Shown in pieces: positions 1 to 9,222 of a stretch of 64,000 nt of DNA. The notes beneath the pieces were generated by a model, which worked only from the letters and a program-made list of their open reading frames with translations, did no database searches and was not told where the DNA came from. Every line of letters begins with the position of its first letter. The first letter of the stretch is position 1. A program made the translations under genes and the position numbers. Source of the stretch: Paenibacillus montanisoli (GTDB lineage: Bacteria; Bacillota; Bacilli; Paenibacillales; Paenibacillaceae); NCBI RefSeq assembly GCF_003268025.1, contig NZ_QLUW01000003.1, positions 310,001 through 374,000 of the forward strand, given 5' to 3'.

Positions 1-133
1 ATATCGTCAGCTTAATAGTCGAAATCGGACAAATGACATGTCGATAATGGAGCGGCAATCCCTCCAATGACAGCTCTATAATAAAAATAGGTTCGAGGCA
101 CTCGGATCGAAATTATAGATGTGGGGGAGTACC

Positions 134-1651
134 ATGAAAAAGCTGGGTTGGTTAACTGCTCTGTTGGCACTTATGCTGCTCGTTTCAGCTTGCGGTGGCA
201 ACACGAACAAAAGCGCAAACGGCAGCGCGAACGATGGGACAAGCACTAATGCCGGGAAGACGGACTCTGAGGCTGTAAGCGAAGAACCGTATGAAGTCGT
301 TTATGCATTTCCTTTTTGGGGAAGCATTCCGAAAGATCTTCAGTTAGTACAAGATGAAATCAACAAGATTTCTAAAGAGAAAATTAATGTGACAGTAAAA
401 TTGCTGCCTATTGACGGCAGCACCATGGATAATCAAATCAACTTGATGACGGTAAGTAATGAGAAGCTGGACATGTTTCTGATGTTCAACTACACGACTC
501 AGGTTGCAAATGGAAAACTCTATCCGATTGGCAATATAATGGAGCAGAACGGCAAAGGAATTATTGACGCTTTGGGCCAGGAGTACTATAACTCAACCCA
601 AATTAAGGGTGTTAGCTATGGCGTGCCTAGTATTCGCGATATGGCTCAAGATTATGGATATGAAATTAGAAAAGATTTGGTGGATAAACACAATATCGAT
701 TTAAGTCAAGTGCAAACGTTTGAGGATTTCGAAAAGATTTTTAGCGTCATCAAAGAAAAAGAGCCCAATATGGCAGCTATTAATCCAAGCAGTTACGGTA
801 AAATAGACCCGCTGGATAACTCTCTTGGCGTTTTATTGAATAACGGTCAAACTGATCTGAAAGTTGTAAACTGGTTCGCTACGGATGAATATGCTCAGAT
901 TCTAAAGACGATGAGAAAGTGGTATCAAGCAGGCTATGTCCTGAAAGATGCCGCGCAAAACAAGGAATCGAATATAACGCTTATTAAAGCGGACAAAATT
1001 GCTGGCGCCACGTCACATATGAAACCCGGGTTCGAAGCTCAAGAGAGCCGGGCAACAGGGAAGGAAATGGTCGCGGTCAGAGTATCCCCTCCAGCTGCGA
1101 AAACAAGCACTGTAACGAACGTAATGCTTGGGGTATCGGCTAACGCCGAGAAGCCTGAAAAAGTAGTTCAATTTTTGAATCTGATGTACACCGATAAAGA
1201 TATCGTGAACTTGTTCGACTGGGGTATTGAAGGTCAGCACTACGTGAAAGTGCAAGACCAAGAGAACGTGATTAAGTATCCGGATGGCATAGATATTAAT
1301 AATGTCGGATATACAGGTGCCAGTTGGATGCATGGCAATCAGTTATTGTCTTATGTTTTCGAAGGCGAGGATCCGGAAATATACAAGAAACTGGCAGAGT
1401 TTAATCAAACGGCACTCAGATCGAAGGCGCTAGGTTTTTCGTTTGACGCTGAGCCGGTGAAAGCAGAGATTGCGGCAAGCACAGCGGTTCTGAATCAATA
1501 TACAAAACCATTGGAGGTTGGTGTATTGGATGTAGATAAGGTGCTTCCAGAATTTTTAAAGAAACTTGAGGATGCGGGAATCAACAAAATCATCGAAGAG
1601 AAGCAAAAGCAATTGGATATTTGGGCGAAAGAAAATAACGTAAATCCATAA
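134..1651 (+). CDS. Extracellular solute-binding lipoprotein, sugar ABC transporter A
   Basis: Substrate-binding lipoprotein of a CUT1-type sugar importer (LipO-like family), anchored outside the membrane and delivering an oligosaccharide to the two permeases that follow. About 505 residues. The N-terminus has a lysine-started hydrophobic stretch ending in a lipobox (LLVSAC, lipidated Cys20), then a Ser/Asn/Gly-rich linker and an alpha/beta binding-protein fold with FWG and W-rich segments usual in this family. I chose the ATG at 134 because GGGGGAG lies at 123-129; an in-frame ATG at 119 has no ribosome site. It is first in a three-gene operon, and a strong hairpin separates it from the first permease. 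The sugar cannot be told from sequence, and no regulator or hydrolase of this operon lies inside the window. Confidence 0.9.
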   Translation: MKKLGWLTALLALMLLVSACGGNTNKSANGSANDGTSTNAGKTDSEAVSEEPYEVVYAFPFWGSIPKDLQLVQDEINKISKEKINVTVKLLPIDGSTMDNQINLMTVSNEKLDMFLMFNYTTQVANGKLYPIGNIMEQNGKGIIDALGQEYYNSTQIKGVSYGVPSIRDMAQDYGYEIRKDLVDKHNIDLSQVQTFEDFEKIFSVIKEKEPNMAAINPSSYGKIDPLDNSLGVLLNNGQTDLKVVNWFATDEYAQILKTMRKWYQAGYVLKDAAQNKESNITLIKADKIAGATSHMKPGFEAQESRATGKEMVAVRVSPPAAKTSTVTNVMLGVSANAEKPEKVVQFLNLMYTDKDIVNLFDWGIEGQHYVKVQDQENVIKYPDGIDINNVGYTGASWMHGNQLLSYVFEGEDPEIYKKLAEFNQTALRSKALGFSFDAEPVKAEIAASTAVLNQYTKPLEVGVLDVDKVLPEFLKKLEDAGINKIIEEKQKQLDIWAKENNVNP

Positions 1652-1681
1652 AAAATGGATAATTGATAAATGTATTTGACT

Positions 1682-1713
1682 CAATCCAATCCGCTGTATA
1701 GCAGATTGGATTG
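1682..1713 (+). other. Intercistronic hairpin after binding-protein gene A
   Basis: CAATCCAATC pairs perfectly with GATTGGATTG, with an inner GCT/AGC stem and a GTAT loop. No T-tract follows, so it looks like an mRNA 3'-end protecting or processing structure rather than a terminator. It would favour excess binding protein over permeases. Confidence 0.65.
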
Positions 1714-1761
1714 TGTGCTTTAACCAAGCTGATTGCAGTAATCTTATTCAAAGAGGAAGTG

Positions 1762-2760
1762 ATGATAGTGGAACGTATAACAGAATGGAATGACACCGTT
1801 TCAGCGGAGCTGCGTCAGGCTGTTGGTTATAAAACGGTAAAAAAAAAGGCCGGCATGAAGAAATTCAAGAGATATTTTCCTTTATTTCTGCTCATGATAC
1901 CAGGTTTACTATACTTAATTGTAAACAATTACATGCCGATGTTCGGCATTTTCATCGCGTTTAAAAACATCAACTATTCGAAGGGGCTTCTCGGCAGTGA
2001 ATGGATTGGTCTTCAAAACTTTGAATATTTGTTCAAGACCTCGGACGCCTTTATTATTACGAGAAACACAATTTTGTATAACCTGGTTTTTATCGTTCTC
2101 GGGACGATCATCTCCATCGCGATTGCGCTTCTGCTCAATGATATCCGAAACAAAGTGCTTAACCGCTTCTACCAAAGTATCATCGTTTTGCCCCACTTGA
2201 TATCCTTCGTAATTGTGGGTTATCTCGTTTATGCATTGCTTAGCGTAGATAGCGGACTTCTAAACAAGACCATACTGCCGATGTTCGGCATTGCTGAAAT
2301 TTCATGGTACACGGAAGCGAAATACTGGCCATATATACTAACGATTGTTCATATGTGGAAAACCGTTGGATTATCATGCATTATTTACTTGGCTTCGATT
2401 ATTAGTATAGATCCGGAGTACTACGAAGCGGCAAAGTTGGATGGCGCTTCCAGGTGGCAGCAAATTCGTAAGATCACGCTTCCGCTCATCACGCCGGTTA
2501 TTACAATCCTTACTTTGCTTGCGATCGGACGCATTTTCTATGCAGACTTCGGATTGTTCTACCAAGTCCCGATGAATTCCGGCGCCGTAGCGGACACAAC
2601 CAACGTTATTGATACCTACGTTTTTCGCGCTTTGATGACCTCCGGAGATATCGGTATGTCTTCCGCAGCAGGGATCTATCAATCCGTTGTCGGTTTTGTC
2701 CTCATTGTCTTTTCGAATTATATCGTTCGTAAAGCCAATAAAGAGAATGCTTTATTCTGA
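1762..2760 (+). CDS. Sugar ABC transporter permease, LplB family (transporter A)
   Basis: Integral membrane permease of about 332 residues, one half of the channel for the lipoprotein encoded upstream. It shows the LplB signature near the start (PGLLYLIVNNYMPMFGI), about six membrane segments, and the cytoplasmic EAA loop around residues 222-243 (EAAKLDGASRWQQIRKITLP) that contacts the ATPase. I chose the ATG at 1762, behind GAGGAAG; a GTG at 1768 is possible, and an ATG at 1711 lies inside the hairpin and is unlikely. No ATP-binding subunit is encoded nearby, as is usual for this family, which shares an MsmX-like ATPase. Confidence 0.9.
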   Translation: MIVERITEWNDTVSAELRQAVGYKTVKKKAGMKKFKRYFPLFLLMIPGLLYLIVNNYMPMFGIFIAFKNINYSKGLLGSEWIGLQNFEYLFKTSDAFIITRNTILYNLVFIVLGTIISIAIALLLNDIRNKVLNRFYQSIIVLPHLISFVIVGYLVYALLSVDSGLLNKTILPMFGIAEISWYTEAKYWPYILTIVHMWKTVGLSCIIYLASIISIDPEYYEAAKLDGASRWQQIRKITLPLITPVITILTLLAIGRIFYADFGLFYQVPMNSGAVADTTNVIDTYVFRALMTSGDIGMSSAAGIYQSVVGFVLIVFSNYIVRKANKENALF

Positions 2761-2778
2761 TTGTCAGGGGGAATACCT

Positions 2779-3666
2779 ATGGAATTACTAAATAAAAGCT
2801 ATCAATGGATCATCAGCAGCATTATGATGGCCATATCCATCACATGCTTTATTCCTTTTGTTCTACTAATAATGTCCTCCGTAACAAGTGAGGAAAGCAT
2901 TATTCAGCACGGTTACTCCTTCTTCCCGGATACATTCAGTTTGAAAGCTTATGAATATTTGTGGAATCATGGAACAGACCTGGGCAGAGCCTATGGCATT
3001 ACCGTATTCGTAACGGTCGTCGGAACGGCTGTAAGTCTCGCGATAACTTCTATGCTTGCTTATCCGATATCTCGAAGCGACATGCCGCTCAAAAACTTTT
3101 GGGCGTTTCTCGTATTCTTTACGCTTCTTTTTAACGGTGGATTCGTTCCGAGTTATTTAATCTATACGCAAATATTTCATATTAAAAATACGATTTTGTC
3201 ACTGATCGTCCCAGGGTTGCTAATGAGCGGATTTAACGTTTTGCTCATGCGAACTTTTTTTAAAACCTCGATTCCATCTGCGCTAATTGAAGCGGCAAGT
3301 ATTGATGGAGCGGGAGAAATTAAAATTTTTCATCGCATTGTGATGCCGCTATCTCTACCGATATTGGTAACGATTGGTTTGTTTCAAACGATTGCCTATT
3401 GGAATGATTGGTTCAACGGTCTAACCTATATGTCAAATTCGAGATATTTCAGTATTCAGATGATTCTCAACAAAATGATGACAGACATTGAGTTTTTAAC
3501 GAACAGCAGCAATCTTGCCGGAAACGCAGCTAAAGAAATCGCTCAAGTCCCAAGTACATCGGTTCGTATGGCGATTGCCGTAATAGGGGTTCTGCCCATT
3601 CTGATCGCGTATCCGTTCTTCCAGAAGTATTTTATCAAAGGAATTACCATCGGCTCAGTGAAATAA
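2779..3666 (+). CDS. Sugar ABC transporter permease, YtcP family (transporter A)
   Basis: Second permease of transporter A, about 295 residues with six predicted membrane segments. The EAA-type loop reads EAASIDGAGEIKIFHRIVMP, and the C-terminus has the family ending PFFQKYFIKGITIGSVK. The ATG at 2779 follows AGGGGG at a proper distance, 18 bases after the stop of the previous gene, so the two permeases are co-translated. A hairpin and an intrinsic terminator follow, closing the operon. Confidence 0.9.
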   Translation: MELLNKSYQWIISSIMMAISITCFIPFVLLIMSSVTSEESIIQHGYSFFPDTFSLKAYEYLWNHGTDLGRAYGITVFVTVVGTAVSLAITSMLAYPISRSDMPLKNFWAFLVFFTLLFNGGFVPSYLIYTQIFHIKNTILSLIVPGLLMSGFNVLLMRTFFKTSIPSALIEAASIDGAGEIKIFHRIVMPLSLPILVTIGLFQTIAYWNDWFNGLTYMSNSRYFSIQMILNKMMTDIEFLTNSSNLAGNAAKEIAQVPSTSVRMAIAVIGVLPILIAYPFFQKYFIKGITIGSVK

Positions 3667-3717
3667 ATCAGCAGTTCAACCATACTCTACCTCCTAATAC
3701 GATAGGAGATTATCCGA

Positions 3718-3744
3718 AGTCCGCGTAAATCGCGGGCTTTTTTG
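3718..3744 (+). terminator. Intrinsic terminator of transporter A operon
   Basis: GTCCGCG and CGCGGGC form a 7-bp stem with one G-T pair and a TAAAT loop, followed by TTTTTT. A smaller hairpin (CTCCTA/TAGGAG, 3691-3708) lies just upstream. Confidence 0.8.
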
Positions 3745-3950
3745 TTGTCTCATTATGTATTGCATTATTATTCATTTTGGTAAAAGAGGATATTATCACT
3801 AATTGTGACGATGTGTCGTTTCTAACGGGAAAATGATTTGGCGAGTCTCCATACACCATGTTCTTACAATTGTGTCACCGATATATCCTCGTTTTTTGGT
3901 TCACTTCATAGTTTCTGCAATGATTATACATGAGATACAAATTCTAAGTG

Positions 3951-3970
3951 GAAGCAAGTTGGGGGAATTT
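3951..3970 (+). repeat. Short repeat GAAGCA-N2-TTGGGGGAATTT, copy 1
   Basis: First of three copies around the protease gene. The 12-base core TTGGGGGAATTT is identical in all three. Copy 2 is at 4035-4055 in the same orientation. Confidence 0.55.
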
Positions 3971-4034
3971 GTTTTATTTTTCTAATATAAATACTTCGTT
4001 TTATAGGCAGTTCCACTAATGGAGCTGTTATAGC

Positions 4035-4055
4035 GAAGCATAATTGGGGGAATTT
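4035..4055 (+). repeat. Short repeat GAAGCA-N3-TTGGGGGAATTT, copy 2
   Basis: Second direct copy, 84-85 bases after the first, with a hairpin in between. It sits about 90 bases upstream of the protease start codon, so it may be a regulator site or part of a duplicated leader. Confidence 0.55.
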
Positions 4056-4143
4056 ACATTCGACAAAACACCGCATTTTTCTACAATTCGTCTAATGTAT
4101 ACTACTCTTGTAGTCTATTACATCATACTAGGGGGTAAATGAA

Positions 4144-6504
4144 TTGCCCAGAACAGGATGGAAGGTACTTTCCAGCATCTCCGCCAGTGCCATTGTGGCG
4201 AGCACCTTATTTAGCGTCGGTACTCATGCGGAAAAACAGGCAGCAAAAGCAGCATCTCAGGAATGGACAACGACTGATTTAGGGGTGGCCAATGACGCAA
4301 GACTGATTGAGTTGCTAAAAAAGCAAGGGAAAATCGCAAAGGATGCAAGTCCTGCGGAAGCCGAAAAAGCGTTGACGGCTTTTTTGAAAGCGAAAAATCA
4401 AGCAGCGAAACCAAAAGGGCTCGACACCGATGTTCTGGAAATTCTGAAAGATAAACCGAATTCAAACGCTAATGGATTGGTGAAAGGCAAGGGGAATAAA
4501 TTAGGGCAAGCAAATAAATCGACGGTCGACTCTGTTGAAGAAGAAGACTATAACGGCGGTGTCCGTACGGACAAAGTACTCGTTTTAGCGATCGATTTCC
4601 CGGATTACCCGAAAAGTTCCATTACCAAAGAAGAAACGGATATGTTTTATGAAGACTACACCCATGAACATTTCCAAAATATGATTTTCGGACCAAATGG
4701 CTATACAGGGCCAAATGGTAAAAATATGATTTCCATGAAGCAATATTATGAGGCTCAATCGGGCGGAAGCTATACCGTAGAAGGAACGGTAGCAGGCTGG
4801 TATACAGCCGATCATCCGGCTGCTTACTACGGAGCGAACTATCCAACGCCAGATGGCAGCGACATTAACGCCAGAGGCCTGGTGAAAGAGGCGCTGAAGA
4901 AAGCCGCTCAAGATCCTTCCATCAACTTAGCCGATTACGATGTATGGGATCGGGACGATTACAACGGAAACGGCATTTACAATGAGCCAGACGGCATTAT
5001 TGACCACTTAATGGTCATTCACTCCGGAGCAGGTGAAGAAGCGGGCGGCGGAAGCTTAAGCTTTGATGCGATTTGGTCACACCGCTCGAAACTTGCTTCA
5101 GGCCCAATTGCGGTTCCAGGCGGAAAATCCAATAGCAATCGCTTTGGCGGATTATTAGGCGCTTGGGATTACACGATTGAACCAGAAGACGGAGCTGCAG
5201 GTGTTTTCTCTCATGAATTTGGTCACGATTTAGGCCTTCCAGATGAATATGACACGCAATACACAGGTGCTGGTGAACCAGTCGCGTATTGGTCCATCAT
5301 GTCAGCAGGAAGCTGGGCAGGAGCCGTTCCAGGTACAGAACCATCTGGATTCAGCCCATATGATAAAGAAATGCTACAGAATTTACATGGCGGAAACTGG
5401 CTCAGCGGAACCACTATTCACGCAAATGATGTAACGAGCGCGGGAACAACGGTTCTATTGGACGAGGCTTCCACTAAAGGAACCAACAATGACGCGGTAC
5501 GCGTGAATTTGCCGGATAAAGAAAATCACGTGAACGTTCCAACAAGCGGAACCTATGAATATTATAGCGGTTCAGGAAATGATATGGAACATTCGATGAC
5601 AGCAAATGTTAACCTGACAAATGCTGCTCATCCGACTTTAACGTTCCAAGCTTGGTACGACATTGAAGAAGATTGGGATTATGCGTCTGTTCAAGTGAAA
5701 GAAGAAGGGTCTAACGTATGGACTTCCGTTCCAGGAACCATCACGAAGGACAGCAATCCGAACAACCAAAATCCAGGTCACGGGATTACGGGTACATCAA
5801 ACGGGTGGATACCGGCTACATTTGATTTAAGTGCTTATGCAGGAAAACAAGTGAGCATTAAGTTTAACTATTGGACGGACCCTTATGTCGCTCAACGTGG
5901 ATTCTACGTGGACGATATTCAAATCACATCTGATGGTCAAACGATTTTTGCTGATAATGCAGAAGGAAATACAGCGTTTACGTTCCAAGGATTCGCAAAA
6001 GACAAAGGAACTTACTTCTCTACAAATTACTATCTATTAGAATGGAGATCCCATAACGGGGTGGATGCGGCTTTAGGACACATCCGTCGCGGTGCAAGCC
6101 TTATGAGTTATGACCCAGGTCTAGTGGTTTGGTATGTGGATGAAACCTTTGACAATAACTGGACCGGTGCTCACCCAGGTGACGGATTCCTAGGCGTTGT
6201 CGATGCGGATCAGCATCCAATGAACTGGAGCGATAAAGCGGTTGCTTCTTCTCGTTACCAAGTCCATGACGCTGCATTTGGAATGAATCAATCATATTCC
6301 ATGTTCTTAGATTACAAAAACCTTTTAGGCATTACGATGAAAGACAATTTTACTGCTCGTAACCCATTATTTGATGACCGTGCGGACTTCTCAAACCCTG
6401 GTCTAATCGATGCGGGACGCAGCATTCCAACATACGGATTAAAGTTCCGCGTGGTGGGTGAAAGTGCGGATGGTACAGTCGGTAAAGTCTTGATTTATAA
6501 ATAA
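4144..6504 (+). CDS. inhA: Immune inhibitor A-type M6 zinc metalloprotease, secreted
   Basis: Secreted zinc protease of the peptidase M6 (immune inhibitor A) family, which degrades host proteins such as antibacterial peptides. About 786 residues. A signal peptide ends near the THA of residues 26-29, followed by a propeptide with the usual KAKNQ-type helix, then the catalytic domain. The zinc site HEFGHDLGLPDEYD is at about residues 357-370 (His357, Glu358, His361). A beta-rich MAM-like insert (about 460-620) and the family C-terminal domain follow. The start is a TTG at 4144, seven bases after AGGGGG; the nearby ATG at 4139 is in another frame. Base composition and codon use are more AT-rich and Bacillus-like than the loci to the right, which fits transfer. 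It stands alone, ended by a strong bidirectional terminator. Confidence 0.92.
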   Translation: MPRTGWKVLSSISASAIVASTLFSVGTHAEKQAAKAASQEWTTTDLGVANDARLIELLKKQGKIAKDASPAEAEKALTAFLKAKNQAAKPKGLDTDVLEILKDKPNSNANGLVKGKGNKLGQANKSTVDSVEEEDYNGGVRTDKVLVLAIDFPDYPKSSITKEETDMFYEDYTHEHFQNMIFGPNGYTGPNGKNMISMKQYYEAQSGGSYTVEGTVAGWYTADHPAAYYGANYPTPDGSDINARGLVKEALKKAAQDPSINLADYDVWDRDDYNGNGIYNEPDGIIDHLMVIHSGAGEEAGGGSLSFDAIWSHRSKLASGPIAVPGGKSNSNRFGGLLGAWDYTIEPEDGAAGVFSHEFGHDLGLPDEYDTQYTGAGEPVAYWSIMSAGSWAGAVPGTEPSGFSPYDKEMLQNLHGGNWLSGTTIHANDVTSAGTTVLLDEASTKGTNNDAVRVNLPDKENHVNVPTSGTYEYYSGSGNDMEHSMTANVNLTNAAHPTLTFQAWYDIEEDWDYASVQVKEEGSNVWTSVPGTITKDSNPNNQNPGHGITGTSNGWIPATFDLSAYAGKQVSIKFNYWTDPYVAQRGFYVDDIQITSDGQTIFADNAEGNTAFTFQGFAKDKGTYFSTNYYLLEWRSHNGVDAALGHIRRGASLMSYDPGLVVWYVDETFDNNWTGAHPGDGFLGVVDADQHPMNWSDKAVASSRYQVHDAAFGMNQSYSMFLDYKNLLGITMKDNFTARNPLFDDRADFSNPGLIDAGRSIPTYGLKFRVVGESADGTVGKVLIYK

Positions 6505-6507
6505 AAT

Positions 6508-6562
6508 GGAGAGAAACCCAACGTTTTCGCAAACGTTGGGTTTCTTTTTTTGGTTCTTGGCC
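6508..6562 (+). repeat. Terminator-containing direct repeat, copy 1
   Basis: A 14-bp stem (GAAACCCAACGTTT with AAACGTTGGGTTTC, loop TCGC, 6513-6544) is followed by a T-run and GGTTCTTGGCC. It ends the protease gene and, in reverse, the AraC gene. The same block, including the GGTTCTTGGCC flank, recurs at 19349-19402, so the repeat is longer than a terminator needs. Confidence 0.85.
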
Positions 6563-6569
6563 GGGTATG

Positions 6570-6581
6570 AAATTCCCCCAA
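6570..6581 (-). repeat. Short repeat TTGGGGGAATTT, copy 3 (inverted)
   Basis: The exact 12-base core found twice upstream of the protease occurs here on the minus strand, preceded by a similar AAGC stretch. The protease gene is thus bracketed by inverted copies. Confidence 0.5.
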
Positions 6582-6653
6582 TACAGCTTGAAAAGCGGTT
6601 CAATTATAATTTAAGCAGCTTCTCGAACTAAGGCCGTTTTCCGGATTCGGTTG

Positions 6654-9026
6654 TTAGATCTCCATTGTCTTTGACTTCAAACGGAATTCGGTAGGCGTGG
6701 CCGCGTACCTCTTCTTGAACAGCGTGAAGAAGTGTTTCTTGTTCTCCCAGCCGACTCGCTCCAGAATCTCGTCGATGTTAAGCGACGATTCCTTAAGCAG
6801 TTCGGCTGATTTAACCAGACGGATCTCCGAGATATACTCGGCGATCGATTGAGAGAGGTGCTCCCTGAACAGTTTGCCCAGATAGGCGGGGGTTAGCTTG
6901 AATTGATCGGCCACCAGATTGGCAGACAGCGATTTGTCTAAATAATGGGCATCAATGTAGCGACGTGCATTCAAGACGACAATCTCGGATTTCTCATCGC
7001 GATTTTGTTCGATTCGGCCTACGATCGTCTTCATTAAATCGTTGAACGCGGTATTGATTTGTTCGAGCGTTTCCAGCGACTTGATTTTGTTGTCGAACAA
7101 CACGAAATCCAGGGCAAACGAGATCGTGCCGTTCTTCTCCATCAGGTTGATCGTATTGAAGATATTCGAGGACAAATAGGACAGGGCGAACATGATGTTA
7201 TTGTAGCTGCAGCCCGACAACGACAGCATCAAGTTGTGGTACAAGTCGGCAGAATCTTCCAATCGGCCTTTCTTTAGCGCTTCGAGCAATTTGGCGATGT
7301 ACTCGTTATGAATATTGAAGTCCGACCGTGGGACGCCATCGAACTCTTGTCTAGCCACAATGCAGCAATGACCGTATTTCAATCGGTAATGAGAGAGATC
7401 GATCGTATCTTCCAGTAGGCCGCGAGCTTCCCTAACGCTTTCGCTGGCACGACTAATAAAAGCGGAAACGCTGATGGAGCAGTATGTGGCATACACATGC
7501 TGGATGTCTAGAATGAGTTCCCTTAATCGGTTTACATACGTAGCGGATTCGTCCGGTGCTGTGCCCTGCGCTTCAATATTAAGGAGCGTAACGACCTCAT
7601 CCTCGCTGTTGTCCAGCGACTCGCACCGAAAGTAAGGATGAATAATTTCATCTATGATATTCAACAAGGCGTATTTCAGCAAGGTCTGATCTCTCATTGG
7701 GTAGCGGGCTTGAAAATCGGCATAGTTGTCGATCTTGAACAGAATAACCGCCATACCGCTTCTTGGATCGATCGCAAGCGGATGCTCTTTGGATAAATCA
7801 TCGTAATTCGCTTCGCTTGCATGCTGATTATAAAGAAGCTCTTTCAATTTCTTCTGCTTGAGCGTAAATTGATTCGTCTTACGGAAAATTTCCAATGAGG
7901 TCAGCTTGTGCTGAGTTGATTTAAAGGTCTCTGTAATATAGTCGAACTCGCTGCGCGGATCCTGCTCTGCCGTTTGCCTGTCGCCCAGCTGCCCCACCAT
8001 ATGCCGGAGACTTCTTACAGGCGCATACAAATTTTTGGCTAACAAGAAAGCCGTAATCAGACAGATGACGAGCATGAAGCATCCGATCGTAAGGGTCACT
8101 CTCTTCACTTTGCCAATGCTATCGGAAATGTATTTGTAGGGGGTGATGTTGACAAGCACCCACGGTGACGCATCGTACGTGACATACGTGATGACGGAAG
8201 ATTCATCTCGAACATCCGCCAGGAATACGTCGGATTTGCGGCCGGAAGTTAAAATGGGGGCAACGAAGGACTCGCCGGATACGTTCTTCAGGAATAAGTC
8301 ATCTCCCGAATTTGAATTCGCGACGACCATCCCTTGCGGATCCAGAATGAGAATATCGTTTCCTTTCAAGGAATCAGTTTCTTGATAGGTAGAGAGCGTA
8401 TTGAAGATCCAATTCATTCTCACGTTGAGAACGAGCGCATTCTTCACTTTCTTTGTACCTCTGAAATATTCCGGCACGATATATGAGAATACATTTTCAG
8501 TACGGTTCGAATCCAGTTCGGAAATCGGAATTTTCCTCGGAATAGGAGCGAGGGCATGCAAGCTTATAGGGTTAGAAAGCATGCGTACCAATTCCGTATC
8601 GAGAAAAGAATCCCTCTTCCGGATGCTTACATTCGGTCCGACCGAATAGTACGTCTCTGTACGCCCGTTATAGACATACGCGGAATGGATATAAGGCGTG
8701 CTGCCAATGGAGGTGTCAAGATTGCGCAGGCTCGTCATGATTTTAACGATGGAAACGTCCTCACCGTACATTAAATTTGCCGCATCCGGATCATTGAACA
8801 TGGTAACGGTATAGTTCTTGACATAATTGTGGGTCTGCAGCGCATTTTGGAAAATTTGATTCATCAGTTTCTCGTTGGACGTGTTCAAGAGGTCGATGCT
8901 GTAGTTTTTGAAGTTGTAGTTCAAGAAGAAGGACAAGATCAGGACCGTAAGCGTGATGAAAAAGGTGATTTTCATAAGCAGACTATAGAAGTAAAGTGGA
9001 CGCTTTATCGGAACAATAGTCTTCAT
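6654..9026 (-). CDS. Membrane sensor-regulator with AraC-type DNA-binding domain
   Basis: One-component regulator of about 790 residues that joins sensing and DNA binding in one chain. A membrane segment lies near residues 20-40 (KITFFITLTVLILSFFL), then an extracytoplasmic Cache-like sensor to about residue 310, a second membrane segment (TLTIGCFMLVICLITAFLLA), a HAMP-like linker, and a C-terminal AraC double helix-turn-helix (about 690-785; SANLVADQFKLTPAYLGKLF and ILERVGWENKKHFFTLFKK). The ATG at 9026 follows AAAGGAG; an upstream in-frame ATG at 9089 has no such site. It is transcribed divergently from transporter B, so it probably senses an extracellular glycan signal and activates that operon. 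Confidence 0.88.
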   Translation of the reverse strand: MKTIVPIKRPLYFYSLLMKITFFITLTVLILSFFLNYNFKNYSIDLLNTSNEKLMNQIFQNALQTHNYVKNYTVTMFNDPDAANLMYGEDVSIVKIMTSLRNLDTSIGSTPYIHSAYVYNGRTETYYSVGPNVSIRKRDSFLDTELVRMLSNPISLHALAPIPRKIPISELDSNRTENVFSYIVPEYFRGTKKVKNALVLNVRMNWIFNTLSTYQETDSLKGNDILILDPQGMVVANSNSGDDLFLKNVSGESFVAPILTSGRKSDVFLADVRDESSVITYVTYDASPWVLVNITPYKYISDSIGKVKRVTLTIGCFMLVICLITAFLLAKNLYAPVRSLRHMVGQLGDRQTAEQDPRSEFDYITETFKSTQHKLTSLEIFRKTNQFTLKQKKLKELLYNQHASEANYDDLSKEHPLAIDPRSGMAVILFKIDNYADFQARYPMRDQTLLKYALLNIIDEIIHPYFRCESLDNSEDEVVTLLNIEAQGTAPDESATYVNRLRELILDIQHVYATYCSISVSAFISRASESVREARGLLEDTIDLSHYRLKYGHCCIVARQEFDGVPRSDFNIHNEYIAKLLEALKKGRLEDSADLYHNLMLSLSGCSYNNIMFALSYLSSNIFNTINLMEKNGTISFALDFVLFDNKIKSLETLEQINTAFNDLMKTIVGRIEQNRDEKSEIVVLNARRYIDAHYLDKSLSANLVADQFKLTPAYLGKLFREHLSQSIAEYISEIRLVKSAELLKESSLNIDEILERVGWENKKHFFTLFKKRYAATPTEFRLKSKTMEI

Positions 9027-9222
9027 CGAATTCTCCTTTAATGAATTTCTGACTGACCTGTCTTCATTATAAAGTACAAGCATCATCATGGGAATGGAAG
9101 CGCTGCCAAATTGAACTGATTCGCCTTTTTTGAACCGCGTTTTTGAACTCTTTCGCGGCTTTTATCACTTACGGAGCTCATTCCGGTGCTGGTAGGATGA
9201 AGCCATCGAGGAGGGAACGAAG

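Larger units (their letters stand above)
3745..4143. other. AT-rich intergenic region upstream of the M6 protease
   Basis: About 400 bases with no credible gene. It holds two direct copies of a motif, GAAGCA followed by TTGGGGGAATTT (3951-3970 and 4035-4055), with an imperfect hairpin between them (3994-4037; CTTCG...CGAAG outer arms, TCCA/TGGA inner arms). A TATACT box near 4099 could be the -10 of the protease promoter. The composition is clearly more AT-rich than the glycan loci to the right. Confidence 0.5.

Noticed and set aside
71..90. TATAAT at 77-82 as a promoter for transporter A
   Set aside because: No acceptable -35 box lies 16-18 bases upstream; it could still be activator-dependent, but sequence alone does not support it.
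9111..9148. Three TTGAAC hexamers between the AraC gene and transporter B as regulator repeats
   Set aside because: Spacing is irregular (19 and 13 bases) and the hexamer is too short and too promoter-like to claim a binding array.
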